Origin: Oscillospiraceae bacterium
GTDB lineage: Bacteria; Bacillota; Clostridia; Oscillospirales; CAG-382
Direction of reading: 5' to 3'
DNA: 39,538 nt
NCBI GenBank assembly: GCA_015063785.1
Contig: SVTM01000026.1
Coordinates: forward strand, 1-39,538
Position numbers and translations under genes: made by a program. The notes beneath the pieces were generated by a model. It worked only from the letters and a program-made list of their open reading frames with translations. It was not told the origin of the DNA and searched no databases. The stretch's first letter is position 1. Each line of letters starts with the position of its first letter. Positions 7,867 to 17,139 of this stretch are shown one piece after another.

Positions 7867-10800
7867 ATGAATCAAATGGAACACAACGAATTTGATAAAA
7901 TCAAAATCGGTCTTGCTTCCCCCGAAATGATCAGATCCTGGTCGTACGGCGAAGTCAAGAAGCCCGAAACCATAAATTACAGAACCTTAAAGCCCGAGCG
8001 CGACGGTCTTTACTGCGAACGCATCTTTGGCCCTACAAAGGACTGGGAGTGCCACTGCGGTAAGTACAAGAGAGTCCGCTACAAGGGCAAGGTCTGCGAA
8101 AAGTGTCACGTTGAGATCACCACAAACAAGGTAAGACGCGAAAGAATGGGTCACATCGAGCTTGCAGCTCCCGTCTCCCACATCTGGTATTTCCGCGCAA
8201 TTCCTTCGAGAATGGGTCTTCTGCTTGACATTTCGCCCAGACTTCTCGAAAAGGTGCTCTATTTTGCACAGTACATCGTTGTAGATCCCGGCGAAGACAC
8301 AGTGCTTTCCAAAAAGCAGCTTTTGACCGACCGCGAATACAACGAATACCGCGAAAAGTACGAGGACGATTTCTGTGCCGAAATGGGTGCAGAGGCTGTC
8401 AAGGAGCTTCTTTCGGAATTCGACTTTGAGCGTTATGACGAGTTTATGCGCGTTAACGCCGACGATTTCGCAAGAGTAACAGGCCTTTCCAGAAGCAAGA
8501 TCATCGATTACCTCGCAAAGAGAATTTATTTCATCGAAGACCCTGCAGAGTGTGAAAACTTCGCCGCAGGCGAGGTTATCTCTCGCACAGTTTTCAAGAC
8601 AAAGGTCGCAAGATACAACCTTGAGCATCCCAACGCAAAGATCGTTGCAAAGACAGGCTCGAAGTATATCGAAGAGCTTTATGACGCATACTGCGAAGAA
8701 AACGACGTGGATACTCTTCCCGTTGTTATCGCGGGCAAGGAAAAGTGGATCAACAACCTCGAATGGTTCGACAATCAGCTTAAAGTTGAGCTTGAAAACG
8801 CATCGGGCCAGAAGAAGGTCAAGATCGTAAAGCGTCTTGAAGTTATCGAATCGTTCAAGAATTCCGGCAACAAGCCCGAATGGATGATCCTTGACGTTAT
8901 TCCGATCATTCCTCCGGATATCCGTCCTCTTATCCAGCTCGATGGCGGCAGATTTGCCACAAGTGACCTCAACGACCTTTACAGACGTGTTATCAACCGT
9001 AACAACCGTCTCAAGAGACTCATGGAGCTCCAGGCGCCCGATATCATCATCCGCAACGAAAAGCGTATGCTTCAGGAAGCTGTTGACGCCCTTATCGACA
9101 ACGGCCGTCGCGGAAGAGCAGTAACAGGCCCCAGCAACAGAGCGCTTAAGTCGCTGTCCGAAATGCTCCGCGGTAAGCAGGGACGCTTCCGTCAGAACCT
9201 TCTCGGTAAGCGTGTTGACTACTCGGGTCGTTCGGTTATCGTCGTAGGTCCTAACCTTAAAATTTACCAGTGCGGTCTTCCCAAGGAAATGGCTCTTGAG
9301 CTTTTCAAGCCCTTTGTTATGAAGCGCCTTGTGGAAACAGGAAAATCCGCAAATATCAAGGATGCAAAGAAAAAGGTTGAGCGCGTTAACACAGAAGTTT
9401 GGGACGCTCTTGAATATGTTATCAAAGACCATCCTGTTCTTCTTAACCGTGCGCCTACACTTCACAGACTTTCTATCCAGGCATTCGAGCCGGTGCTTGT
9501 CGAGGGACGTGCTATCAAGCTTCATCCCCTTGTATGTACCGCGTTTAACGCCGACTTTGACGGCGACCAGATGCCTGTTCACGTTCCCCTTTCTGCAGAA
9601 GCCCAGGCGGAGGCTCGTTTCCTCATGCTTTCGGCAAACAACCTGCTCAAGCCTGTTAACGGTCACGCCGTTACCGTTCCTACTCAGGACATGGTTCTCG
9701 GTTCTTACTACCTCACCATCGTAAAGCACGATGAAAAGGGCGAGGGAATGTGTTTCCGCAACTTTGACGAAGCCATGATGGCATATGCCAACGGCGAGCT
9801 TGGTCTGCACGCACCCATCCGCGTAAGAATGACCAAGACTCTCGATGATGGCACCGTCAAGAGCGGCATTATCGATGCGACGCTCGGTCGTCTCATCTTT
9901 AACCAGTCGATCCCTCAGGACCTCCACTTCATCGAAAGAAACGAAGACAACATGCTTGATCTTGAGATCAACCGAGTTGTGACAAAGGATGAGCTCGGAA
10001 AGATCATCGATAACTGTATCAAGTATCACGGTATTTCCAAAACCGCCGAAGTTCTTGACTTTATCAAGGACACAGGTTACAAATATTCGACTCGTGCTGC
10101 AATTTCGATCTCTGTCTCGGATATGACCGTTCCTCCTCAGAAGAAGGTCATCATCGAAGAGGGCGAAAAGCAGGTTGCAATCATCTCCAAACTTTATAAC
10201 AAGGGTCTTCTCACCGATGAAGAAAGAAGACAGCGCGTTATCAAGATCTGGGAAGTTGCAACCAACGATGTTGCAAATGCTCTTACCGCAAACCTCGACG
10301 AATTCAATAACATTCGTATGATGGCGGTATCCGGTGCCCGTGGTTCGATCAAGCAGATCAGACAGCTTGCCGGTATGCGTGGACTTATGGCTTCCACCTC
10401 CGGTCAGACAATCGAACTCCCCATCAAGGCTAACTTCCGTGAAGGTCTTAACATCCTCGAATACTTCATTGCTGCCCGTGGTGCCCGTAAGGGTCTTGCC
10501 GACACGGCTCTTCGTACCGCTGACTCGGGTTACCTTACAAGACGTCTCGTTGACGTTTCGCAGGACGTTATCATCCGCGAAGTCGACTGTGGTGCCACCG
10601 ATGGTCTTTGGGTTTCCGAGATCGCAGAAGGTAAGGAAAAGATCGAGGCTCTTGACCTCCGTCTTATCGGCCGTTTCGTCATTGGCGATGTTGTTGACCC
10701 GATGACCGGCGAGGTTATCGTTCCCGATAACACCATGATCTCTGAAGATCAGGCAAAGGCGATCGTTGATACACAGTCTCGTGAGAATCCCGATCACCGC

Positions 10801-11994
10801 ATCATGAAGGTAAACATCCGCTCTGTTCTCAACTGTCAGTCGAAGCACGGCGTTTGTGTACACTGCTATGGTTCCGACCTTTCTTCGGGCAAGCCCGTAA
10901 ACGTTGGTGAAGCAGTTGGTATCATCGCGGCTCAGTCTATCGGCGAACCCGGTACACAGCTTACCATGAGAACCTTCCATACCGGTGGTATCGCCGGAGG
11001 CGATATTACCCAGGGTCTTCCCCGAGTTGAAGAACTCTTCGAAGCACGCCGTCCCAAGAAGACCAGCGTTGTTTCGGACTGCGACGGTGTCGTTTCTTCG
11101 ATCACAGAAGACAAGAAGTTCCGCCGTGTTGTTATCAACCGAGTTCTCTCGGATCTCGAAAAGCAGACTCTTCCCGCAGACGTTCAGGCAGAAGTTGAGG
11201 GCAAGAAGTTTGAATACAACATTCCTCTCGGAACAAGAGTCATCATTCAGGAAGGTGACGAAGTATATCGCGGTCAGTCGATCACAGAAGGTCTTATGAG
11301 CCCTGCTGATATCGTTCGTATCAACGGTCTTGACGCTGTTTACGAATATATTATCAAGGAAGTTCAGAAGGTTTACGCTCTCCAGGGCGTTGAGATCAAC
11401 GACAAGCATATCGAAACCATCACCCGTCAGATGACAAGAAAGGTAAAGGTCGAAACATCGGGAAGCACAGATCTTCTCGTCGGCTCGATCATCAGCCGCA
11501 CCGAGCTTAAGGAAGCAAACGAGCCCATCGAAAAGCGCATCGCCGCAGGCGAAACAGGTATTGCACCTGCCACAGCTTCTCCCATGCTTCTCGGTATTAC
11601 AAAGGCGTCCCTTTCCACAGAGTCGTTCCTTTCTGCAGCGTCCTTCCAGGAAACCACCAAGGTTCTCACAGAGGCCGCTATTAAGGGCAAGATCGACCCG
11701 CTGCTCGGTCTGAAAGAAAACGTTCTTATCGGTAAGCTCATTCCTGCAGGTACAGGTATGCAGATCTACCGTGACATCGAGATTACAGACAAGAACAACG
11801 AAATCCTCTTTGCCCCTGAATTTGAGGACAAGGAAGAACCTGCGGTTGTCGTTCAGAAGAAGCCCGAGCCCGAAGAGGATCAGGCAGACGAGTATGACGC
11901 AGACGAAGCGATGGAAGACCTTTTTGAAAACCTCTTTGAGGATGCCGAAGGCGATCCCGAGTCGGACGAAGGAATTGTTTTTGATGCAGAATAA
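7867..11994 (+). CDS. rpoC: DNA-directed RNA polymerase beta' subunit with a large N-terminal insertion
   Basis: A 1375-residue beta' subunit. The N-terminal zinc ribbon has Cys62, Cys64, Cys77 and Cys80. The catalytic Mg loop NADFDGDQM lies at about 561-569 (Asp563, Asp565, Asp567). The second zinc site ([14 protein letters not shown]) and the trigger-loop region ([16 protein letters not shown]) are present. It is about 175 residues longer than B. subtilis RpoC (1199). Most of the excess is an insertion at about 188-303, between [16 protein letters not shown] and the segment leading to [18 protein letters not shown]. Another part is an acidic tail of about 50 residues. The start ATG at 7867 follows AAAAGGAG by 13 nt; an ATG five codons... 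further in (MEHNEF) is an alternative. It forms a two-gene operon with rpoB and ends at a clear terminator. Confidence 0.98.
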   Translation: MNQMEHNEFDKIKIGLASPEMIRSWSYGEVKKPETINYRTLKPERDGLYCERIFGPTKDWECHCGKYKRVRYKGKVCEKCHVEITTNKVRRERMGHIELAAPVSHIWYFRAIPSRMGLLLDISPRLLEKVLYFAQYIVVDPGEDTVLSKKQLLTDREYNEYREKYEDDFCAEMGAEAVKELLSEFDFERYDEFMRVNADDFARVTGLSRSKIIDYLAKRIYFIEDPAECENFAAGEVISRTVFKTKVARYNLEHPNAKIVAKTGSKYIEELYDAYCEENDVDTLPVVIAGKEKWINNLEWFDNQLKVELENASGQKKVKIVKRLEVIESFKNSGNKPEWMILDVIPIIPPDIRPLIQLDGGRFATSDLNDLYRRVINRNNRLKRLMELQAPDIIIRNEKRMLQEAVDALIDNGRRGRAVTGPSNRALKSLSEMLRGKQGRFRQNLLGKRVDYSGRSVIVVGPNLKIYQCGLPKEMALELFKPFVMKRLVETGKSANIKDAKKKVERVNTEVWDALEYVIKDHPVLLNRAPTLHRLSIQAFEPVLVEGRAIKLHPLVCTAFNADFDGDQMPVHVPLSAEAQAEARFLMLSANNLLKPVNGHAVTVPTQDMVLGSYYLTIVKHDEKGEGMCFRNFDEAMMAYANGELGLHAPIRVRMTKTLDDGTVKSGIIDATLGRLIFNQSIPQDLHFIERNEDNMLDLEINRVVTKDELGKIIDNCIKYHGISKTAEVLDFIKDTGYKYSTRAAISISVSDMTVPPQKKVIIEEGEKQVAIISKLYNKGLLTDEERRQRVIKIWEVATNDVANALTANLDEFNNIRMMAVSGARGSIKQIRQLAGMRGLMASTSGQTIELPIKANFREGLNILEYFIAARGARKGLADTALRTADSGYLTRRLVDVSQDVIIREVDCGATDGLWVSEIAEGKEKIEALDLRLIGRFVIGDVVDPMTGEVIVPDNTMISEDQAKAIVDTQSRENPDHRIMKVNIRSVLNCQSKHGVCVHCYGSDLSSGKPVNVGEAVGIIAAQSIGEPGTQLTMRTFHTGGIAGGDITQGLPRVEELFEARRPKKTSVVSDCDGVVSSITEDKKFRRVVINRVLSDLEKQTLPADVQAEVEGKKFEYNIPLGTRVIIQEGDEVYRGQSITEGLMSPADIVRINGLDAVYEYIIKEVQKVYALQGVEINDKHIETITRQMTRKVKVETSGSTDLLVGSIISRTELKEANEPIEKRIAAGETGIAPATASPMLLGITKASLSTESFLSAASFQETTKVLTEAAIKGKIDPLLGLKENVLIGKLIPAGTGMQIYRDIEITDKNNEILFAPEFEDKEEPAVVVQKKPEPEEDQADEYDADEAMEDLFENLFEDAEGDPESDEGIVFDAE

Positions 11995-12006
11995 TTAAGT
12001 ACAGTT

Positions 12007-12041
12007 GAGGCATGGCCATAGGTCATGCCTCAGATTTTTAT
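12007..12041 (+). terminator. rpoBC terminator
   Basis: GAGGCATG (12007-12014) and CATGCCTC (12024-12031) form an 8-bp stem followed by AGATTTTTATT. Confidence 0.9.
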
Positions 12042-12126
12042 TGAAATGATTTTTGGATAATATTTGTATGCACATCTTTATATGCTACGAAAGCCGGCTG
12101 TTTTGCCATTTATATAAAAAAATCTC

Positions 12127-12155
12127 TTGTGTTTACCAATTATATGTGTTATACT
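12127..12155 (+). promoter_or_regulatory. Promoter of the SLH/beta-helix gene
   Basis: TTGTGT (12127-12132), a 17-nt spacer and TATACT (12150-12155). The start codon is only about 20 nt downstream, so the leader is very short and begins almost at the AAGGAG ribosome site. Confidence 0.75.
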
Positions 12156-12175
12156 AAAAGAAAAAGGAGAATACC

Positions 12176-15100
12176 ATGACAACGCACAATTCTGCTCTTT
12201 TAGCTCGCATTATCACCGTTTTTCTCGCATTATCAATGATCTTTTCGACACAAATCTTTTGCATGGCGCAAGAAACCGTCGGCGACAATGCCGTGATCTA
12301 CGTAAGCCCCGACGGAAATGATGAAAACGGCGACGGAAGCGCTTCTTCTCCCTTTGCCACCATCAAAAAAGCTTTTTCCGTTATCAAAGGTGATGTAGGT
12401 GCGACTGTGGTCCTTATGGGTGACGTTGAAAGCGAAAACCCCGAAGCCTGGAACAAGGCATATGACTTTATCGACGGGCACAGTGAGCTTATCACAATTA
12501 CAGGCAAAGACCCCGACACGGGAAAGCTTTATGAAAACGCAAAGCTGAGATATGACACCCCGGGATTTGAAGGTCCTGTGAAGGTAGAACACCTGACACT
12601 TGTGCCCAAAAGAGATTATGCCTTCATCGACACCCACGGATATCCTTTTACGGTGGGTGACGGAGTATCGCACGAAAACCATATCTTTTGCATCCACGAC
12701 GGTATAAATCCGGTATCCAAAATAACGAATGTTGAAAAAACCGCAAGCGTTATTGAAAGCGGAGATATCAACGTTATATATATTGGCGGTGCGTACGCCG
12801 AAAAAACCACTAACGGTGTCAAAGACGATTGCAAGCTCACCGTAAACGGCGGCAATATAGGCACAGTAACCGTCGGATTTGACAGCTACAGCGCGTCGCA
12901 TACCACAGCAACCATTGCAGGCGATGTTATTATAACCCTCAATGGCGGAAGTGTAAGAAATCTCATTTCAAGCAAGCTCAACGACGGCGCGATCGGCGGA
13001 GCTTTCGTGCTGATACTGAACAATTCAACACCTTCCCCTTCGCTTGATTTGCCGCGAGCTGAAAAGGGAACTTATATCTTGAATGTTGGCGTTGGCGGCA
13101 GCATTTCTGTCACAGACGAGCCCGGCGTCTTCAGTTTCAAATGTATAAAAAAGAACGCCTGCTTTGTTAACGGTGAAAAGGTTGAGGGCTCAACTTTCAA
13201 GGTCGAACCCGGCACGCACTTCGTCACCTTCAAACGTGAAAGAACCGAGGACGGTGCGCTGGCGTATATAAACGGTTTCCCGGACAACACTTTCCGTCCC
13301 GATGAAAAGCTTACCCGTGCCCAGGCGGCGCAGATAGCCGTGAAAGCGGCCGACAAGGACGGCTTTGAAAGCTTTGACTTTGTTTCGAAGTTTTCTGATG
13401 TAAAAAAGAGCGATTGGTACTATCCTGCCATTGCGTATCTTGAAGAAAACGAGATTTTACCCAAAGAATGGCAAAACGAGTTTTTGCCCAACAATGAGAT
13501 AACACGTGGAGAATACCTTTATATTCTCGACGGAATGCTTGTCAAATACAATGACTCAATAAAGCTTGTCAGCTTTTCCGATGTGACGGAAGAATCCACT
13601 CCGTACTATTCTGCCATAATGTCTGCTTTTGCGGCAGGGTGTGTAGTGGGTTATGAGGACGGAACTTTCCGCCCCGAAAATGCACTTACCCGTGCCGAGG
13701 CAGTTACCTTTGTCAACAGATATCTCGAAAGGAGACCAAACGAAAATATGAGTTCTGATTTTTCCGATATGAAAGGCCACTGGGCGGACGGTGAAGTGCT
13801 TGCGGCATCAACAGATAAATCCGAAAACAAGTGGACTGTGGGCAAAGATGAAAATACCGCAAGCTTTGTAATGCCCGAATCGGCGGACAGCGCAAAGGAT
13901 TATATCACCGCTCTTTACGATCAGGCGGGAAATCTTTCGGGCAAAGCTATCCGAGAAGGTTCTGCTGAGATTGCCGAAAGAATGAAAGCCGATATTCTTA
14001 ATTCTCCCAACACTCTCGAACTTTATGGCGACAGAGTGACGGGAACTGCGTATCATATTTCCGAAAGTGGAGACGATGTAAACGGCAACGGCTCGGAAGA
14101 AAAGCCTTTCCGTTCGATTGCGGGGCTTAAAGCAAAAATTAGCCTTAAAAAAGGAGACGCCGTGTTGTTTGAAAGAGGCGGAATCTACCGTTGCACCTTC
14201 TCGGTTTCCGCAGGCGTTGTATATGGCGCATACGGCAAGGGCAACAAACCGATAATAATGCAATCCAAAAAGAACTATGCTTCTCCCGAGCTCTGGAAAG
14301 AAACCGAATGGGAAAACGTCTGGGTTTGTACCGAGCTTTTGAAAAACGTCGGAATCATCGGTTTTGACCACGATCTGCAGGATTATTCCGAAAACTCCTA
14401 CAACGAGCTTTACGGTGTGATCATGAATAAAAACCTTTTCGGCTTCAAAGACGCAAGCCAGCTTTGCGGCGATCTGCAGTTCTATTCCGAGCTTTATGGC
14501 GGAACAGATAAATATGGTGAGCTTTATGTTTATAGCAAGAACGGCAACCCCGGAGAGCGTTTCAAATCGATTGAGATCGGCGAAAAGATCGATATAGTAA
14601 CGGGAAGCGCAAGAGACGTTGTTATCGACAACATTTCATTCAAATTCACGGGCGCTCACGGCATGGGCGGTGCAGGCGGAGCGGTTAACAGAACGGTTAC
14701 AAACTGCATCTATTCATGGCTCGGAGGTTCCGTTCTTTCATTGAACTTTGAGGGCGGCAGACCCGTAAACTACGGCAACGCTGTCGAGATATACGGCGGT
14801 TGCAACGGATATTACGTTGAAAACAACTGGATGTATCAGATCTACGACACGGCGGTTACTCACCAAAGAAACTCAAGCCTTGGCGACTGTATGCAGGAAA
14901 ACATAAGATATTCGGGCAACCTTATGGAATACGTTTACTGGGGAATCGAGTTTTATAACCGCAAGCCCTCTGCATCTCAGCTTGGAGGCAAAGAGGACAC
15001 ATACACAAGAATCACGCGAAATGTTACTTCGGAATATAATCTTCTGCGCCTTGGCGGATATGGTTGGGGATCGATCACAAGGCACAGAACCTGCAAGCTG

Positions 15101-15418
15101 TATTGCGGCTATCTGCTTTCCGAAAATTATGATTGTTACACAAGATACAACATCTTTGACAGAGCCTATGGCGACCTTATGTATATCGAGAAGGAGTCGA
15201 ATGAGCTCGACGACAAGAATATATACATCCAGCATATCGGACAACCGCTCGGCAAACTCAAAAAGGATGAGATTGTGACCTGTGACTACGATGCGGCTTT
15301 GTGCATTGCCAAAGACCTTGGCGACAAAAATGCCGTTGTGGTACTTATCGATCCCGAAAAAGACCCCATTGTACGCAATATTCCCGAAGGACTTATCGCA
15401 CCCGATGCACTCGGATAA
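12176..15418 (+). CDS. Secreted SLH-domain protein with two parallel beta-helix regions
   Basis: A 1080-residue exported surface protein. It opens with a signal peptide (residues 1-31). Next comes a DUF1565-like helix starter (IYVSPDGNDENGDGSASSPF, about 41-60) and a beta-rich region to about 350. S-layer homology motifs follow (about 363-550; AYINGFPDNTFRPDEKLTRAQ, GYEDGTFRPENALTRAEA). A second helix starter (YHISESGDDVNGNGSEEKPF, about 626-645) leads a long right-handed beta-helix to the C-terminus. SLH modules bind pyruvylated cell-wall polymers; helix domains of this type often act on or bind polysaccharide. No pectate-lyase catalytic motif is obvious. Having SLH in the middle instead of at an end is unusual, and the third SLH copy is incomplete. 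The ATG follows AAGGAG by 5 nt. It is transcribed alone. Confidence 0.85.
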   Translation: MTTHNSALLARIITVFLALSMIFSTQIFCMAQETVGDNAVIYVSPDGNDENGDGSASSPFATIKKAFSVIKGDVGATVVLMGDVESENPEAWNKAYDFIDGHSELITITGKDPDTGKLYENAKLRYDTPGFEGPVKVEHLTLVPKRDYAFIDTHGYPFTVGDGVSHENHIFCIHDGINPVSKITNVEKTASVIESGDINVIYIGGAYAEKTTNGVKDDCKLTVNGGNIGTVTVGFDSYSASHTTATIAGDVIITLNGGSVRNLISSKLNDGAIGGAFVLILNNSTPSPSLDLPRAEKGTYILNVGVGGSISVTDEPGVFSFKCIKKNACFVNGEKVEGSTFKVEPGTHFVTFKRERTEDGALAYINGFPDNTFRPDEKLTRAQAAQIAVKAADKDGFESFDFVSKFSDVKKSDWYYPAIAYLEENEILPKEWQNEFLPNNEITRGEYLYILDGMLVKYNDSIKLVSFSDVTEESTPYYSAIMSAFAAGCVVGYEDGTFRPENALTRAEAVTFVNRYLERRPNENMSSDFSDMKGHWADGEVLAASTDKSENKWTVGKDENTASFVMPESADSAKDYITALYDQAGNLSGKAIREGSAEIAERMKADILNSPNTLELYGDRVTGTAYHISESGDDVNGNGSEEKPFRSIAGLKAKISLKKGDAVLFERGGIYRCTFSVSAGVVYGAYGKGNKPIIMQSKKNYASPELWKETEWENVWVCTELLKNVGIIGFDHDLQDYSENSYNELYGVIMNKNLFGFKDASQLCGDLQFYSELYGGTDKYGELYVYSKNGNPGERFKSIEIGEKIDIVTGSARDVVIDNISFKFTGAHGMGGAGGAVNRTVTNCIYSWLGGSVLSLNFEGGRPVNYGNAVEIYGGCNGYYVENNWMYQIYDTAVTHQRNSSLGDCMQENIRYSGNLMEYVYWGIEFYNRKPSASQLGGKEDTYTRITRNVTSEYNLLRLGGYGWGSITRHRTCKLYCGYLLSENYDCYTRYNIFDRAYGDLMYIEKESNELDDKNIYIQHIGQPLGKLKKDEIVTCDYDAALCIAKDLGDKNAVVVLIDPEKDPIVRNIPEGLIAPDALG

Positions 15419-15425
15419 AAACGTC

Positions 15426-15455
15426 AAAATCACCCCGTCATCGGGGTGATTTTCC
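15426..15455 (+). terminator. Terminator of the SLH gene
   Basis: AATCACCCCG (15428-15437), loop TCAT, CGGGGTGATT (15442-15451), flanked by A and T runs. Confidence 0.92.
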
Positions 15456-15457
15456 TA

Positions 15458-15495
15458 CTCACAGATTTGAGCTTGTTAGGGTTTCGATCTGTGAG
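15458..15495 (+). other. Second inverted repeat behind the SLH terminator
   Basis: CTCACAGAT (15458-15466) and ATCTGTGAG (15487-15495) are a perfect 9-bp inverted repeat with a 20-nt loop, followed by CATCACTTTTTG. It could be a backup terminator or a protein-binding site. The rest of the 306-nt gap between genes (15419-15724) holds only the promoter at 15576-15604 and an untranslated leader in which I recognise no known riboswitch. Confidence 0.5.
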
Positions 15496-15575
15496 CATCA
15501 CTTTTTGTTTGTATTTGGTTTTTATGCAAAAAAGAGGACATTTGTTGCCATCTCATAAAAATTTAACCAAAGCTA

Positions 15576-15604
15576 TTGACTTTTTGTCATTTTTCCTATA
15601 CAAT
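15576..15604 (+). promoter_or_regulatory. Promoter of the lipoprotein gene
   Basis: TTGACT (15576-15581), a 17-nt spacer and TACAAT (15599-15604). The transcript would have a leader of about 110 nt. Confidence 0.8.
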
Positions 15605-15724
15605 ATAATGTAATGGATAATATAATTTCGATAGCTATGTCGGTGCTTGGTCGGGCAAAAATGAGTTTGTTTTCCCTGCTCGAAAGCAAAAACCTCCGAC
15701 GATCAGAAAGGAACGGTCTTGATT

Positions 15725-16432
15725 ATGAAAAAGATAGCACTTATTCTGGCCCTTGCTCTTGCGGTTTCTCTTGCTGCTTGTTCCAAGAAAGCAGAGGAAG
15801 CTCCCGAAGAAATCCCTGCAGATGGTGAACAGCAGGAAGAAGTTACTCCTGAAGTGAAGGACGAAACTCCCACCCAGGTTGCTCCCACCATCGGAACACT
15901 TACAGTTCCCAACATCTACAAGAACGAATACCTCGGCATCACAGCCAAGTTCCCCAACGCAGGCGACAACAAGTGGGACTGCGAAACCAACGAAGAAAAC
16001 CTTGCTGCTAACGGCTTTACAAAGAAGGCTGACGGAAACTACGAAGCTCAGATGAAAAAGGCTGATTCCATCCAGGATTTCTATGCAAAGAGCAACAAAA
16101 ACGCTGTTGCATCGGTTGTTCTTGACAATGTCGCGGTTCCTGCAACAGACGACAAGATGAGCCAAAGCGATTACATTGCAGCGACTATTGCCGCTCTTCC
16201 CACATCTCTTGCAAAGCAGGGTGTTTTTGATGCAGAAATCGACACCGCAGAAGTTAACTTCGCCGGTCAGCAGCGCGAAGCTATTACAGTTACCGGTTCG
16301 AGAAACGGCATCAAGATGTATCAGAAGCAGGTTATTTACAAGCAGGATGATTACATGGTTGTCGTAACGGTTACCACATCCACCAACGACGATACAACCT
16401 CTATCCTCAACCTCTTCTCGGCTATCAAGTAA
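15725..16432 (+). CDS. Predicted lipoprotein of unknown function
   Basis: A 235-residue exported lipoprotein. A Lys-Lys start and hydrophobic stretch lead to the lipobox LAAC, followed by an acidic Glu/Pro-rich linker (about residues 22-55). The globular domain of about 170 residues has alternating beta-strand character. The family is not recognised. The final third (AVTVTGSRNGIKMYQKQVIYK-like pattern) resembles small secreted domains built to bind or sense at the membrane, but no function can be assigned. ATG 15725 gives a standard lipoprotein signal; a TTG two codons upstream has slightly better spacing from AAAGGA and cannot be excluded. It is a single-gene unit with its own promoter and terminator. 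Confidence 0.8.
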   Translation: MKKIALILALALAVSLAACSKKAEEAPEEIPADGEQQEEVTPEVKDETPTQVAPTIGTLTVPNIYKNEYLGITAKFPNAGDNKWDCETNEENLAANGFTKKADGNYEAQMKKADSIQDFYAKSNKNAVASVVLDNVAVPATDDKMSQSDYIAATIAALPTSLAKQGVFDAEIDTAEVNFAGQQREAITVTGSRNGIKMYQKQVIYKQDDYMVVVTVTTSTNDDTTSILNLFSAIK

Positions 16433-16443
16433 TTTAAAAATCA

Positions 16444-16479
16444 AACGCCTGCAGTCGAAAGATTGCAGGCGTTTTTTGT
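16444..16479 (+). terminator. Lipoprotein gene terminator
   Basis: AACGCCTGCA (16444-16453) and TGCAGGCGTT (16464-16473) form a 10-bp stem followed by TTTTTGT. Confidence 0.93.
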
Positions 16480-16513
16480 ATTAACAAAAAATTTTTAATT
16501 TTTTTCAAAAAAA

Positions 16514-16671
16514 GGCTAACGTTTTTTGCGTTTCTGCGGTTTATATATATAAGCGTAGAAATACGCAAATCATGTCGACATTTGAGCAAATGATGTAAAA
16601 TAATCCTTGCGTGCTATGTAAATGATGTGATTATCCTGCAGACTGTTTTGAAAAAACTGTCTACGCAAGGA
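16514..16671. other. Hairpin-rich noncoding stretch beside an XRE gene
   Basis: No gene is evident. The stretch contains GGCTAAC (16514-16520), a GCGTA-GAAA-TACGC tetraloop hairpin (16553-16566), and a 9-bp inverted repeat TCCTTGCGT/ACGCAAGGA (16604-16612 and 16663-16671) that encloses an inner AGAC..GTTTT/AAAAC..GTCT stem. Read on the minus strand, the outer stem is followed by TTATTTT, so it may be a branched terminator of the XRE gene or a small structured RNA. Confidence 0.4.
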
Positions 16672-16691
16672 ATTGCCGAGGTGGCGTTCGG

Positions 16692-16934
16692 TTATCTGAT
16701 CTCTTGTTCGAGATCGTCAAAAACTTCTGATTGGAAGAAATCGACGATGGAGATCTCAAGCCCGTCACAGATCTTTTTGACGGTGGACACGGTGGTGCTG
16801 TTGTTGCGTCCGCCGACAATGTTGTTCAGTGTCGATTGGGTTATGCCGCAGATGTTGGACAGCTTGTTTAAGGTTATGCCTCTTTCTTCGCAAAGTTCTG
16901 TTATTCTAAGCCTTGTTGCATTTCCGATGGTCAT
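16692..16934 (-). CDS. Small XRE-family (Cro/C1) helix-turn-helix regulator
   Basis: An 80-residue protein that is almost entirely one HTH_3 domain: RITELCEERGITLNKLSNI then ITQSTLNNIVGGR as the helix-turn-helix, ending in the helix DGLEISIVDFFQSE and a short EQEIR tail. No dimerisation or sensor domain is seen. It starts at ATG 16934 behind GGAGG. It is divergent from the stalk-HtrA gene and a clear paralogue of the protein at 21682-21924 (shared KICDGLEISIVDFF / MLCDGMNISLIEFF pattern and EQEI ending). A GGCTAAC motif lies on each side of the gene. It is probably a transcription repressor; the target is unproven. Confidence 0.88.
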   Translation of the reverse strand: MTIGNATRLRITELCEERGITLNKLSNICGITQSTLNNIVGGRNNSTTVSTVKKICDGLEISIVDFFQSEVFDDLEQEIR

Positions 16935-16997
16935 AAAAAGTCCTCCTTTATTTCCAAAAAATACCTCACTTTGATTTTAACTTTATTGGGATATAAA

Positions 16998-17042
16998 GGC
17001 TAACTCTTTGGGGTTGACTTGGCAAAAATCGTATGCTATAAT
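16998..17042 (+). promoter_or_regulatory. Promoter of the stalk-HtrA operon with an upstream GGCTAAC motif
   Basis: TTGACT (17014-17019), a 17-nt spacer and TATAAT (17037-17042) form a strong promoter. GGCTAAC (16998-17004) sits just upstream of the -35, in the gap shared with the divergent XRE gene. The same core occurs as inverted pairs in the other XRE locus, so it is a candidate operator. Confidence 0.75.
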
Positions 17043-17139
17043 ATAAATAAAGAGAGTCGAAATCTGAATATTTACGCAACTTTTACGCATGTTTAAACAT
17101 TTGGTATATTTTGCAAAAACCGATATTATAAGGAAAGGG

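Noticed and set aside
7987..11409. 1140-codon minus-strand open frame opposite rpoC
   Set aside because: Same artefact. The rpoC reading frame is unmistakable, and the antisense product has no family features.
16604..16671. tRNA-like fold
   Set aside because: There is a terminal stem, but no TTCGA-type arm, no anticodon arm and no CCA context.
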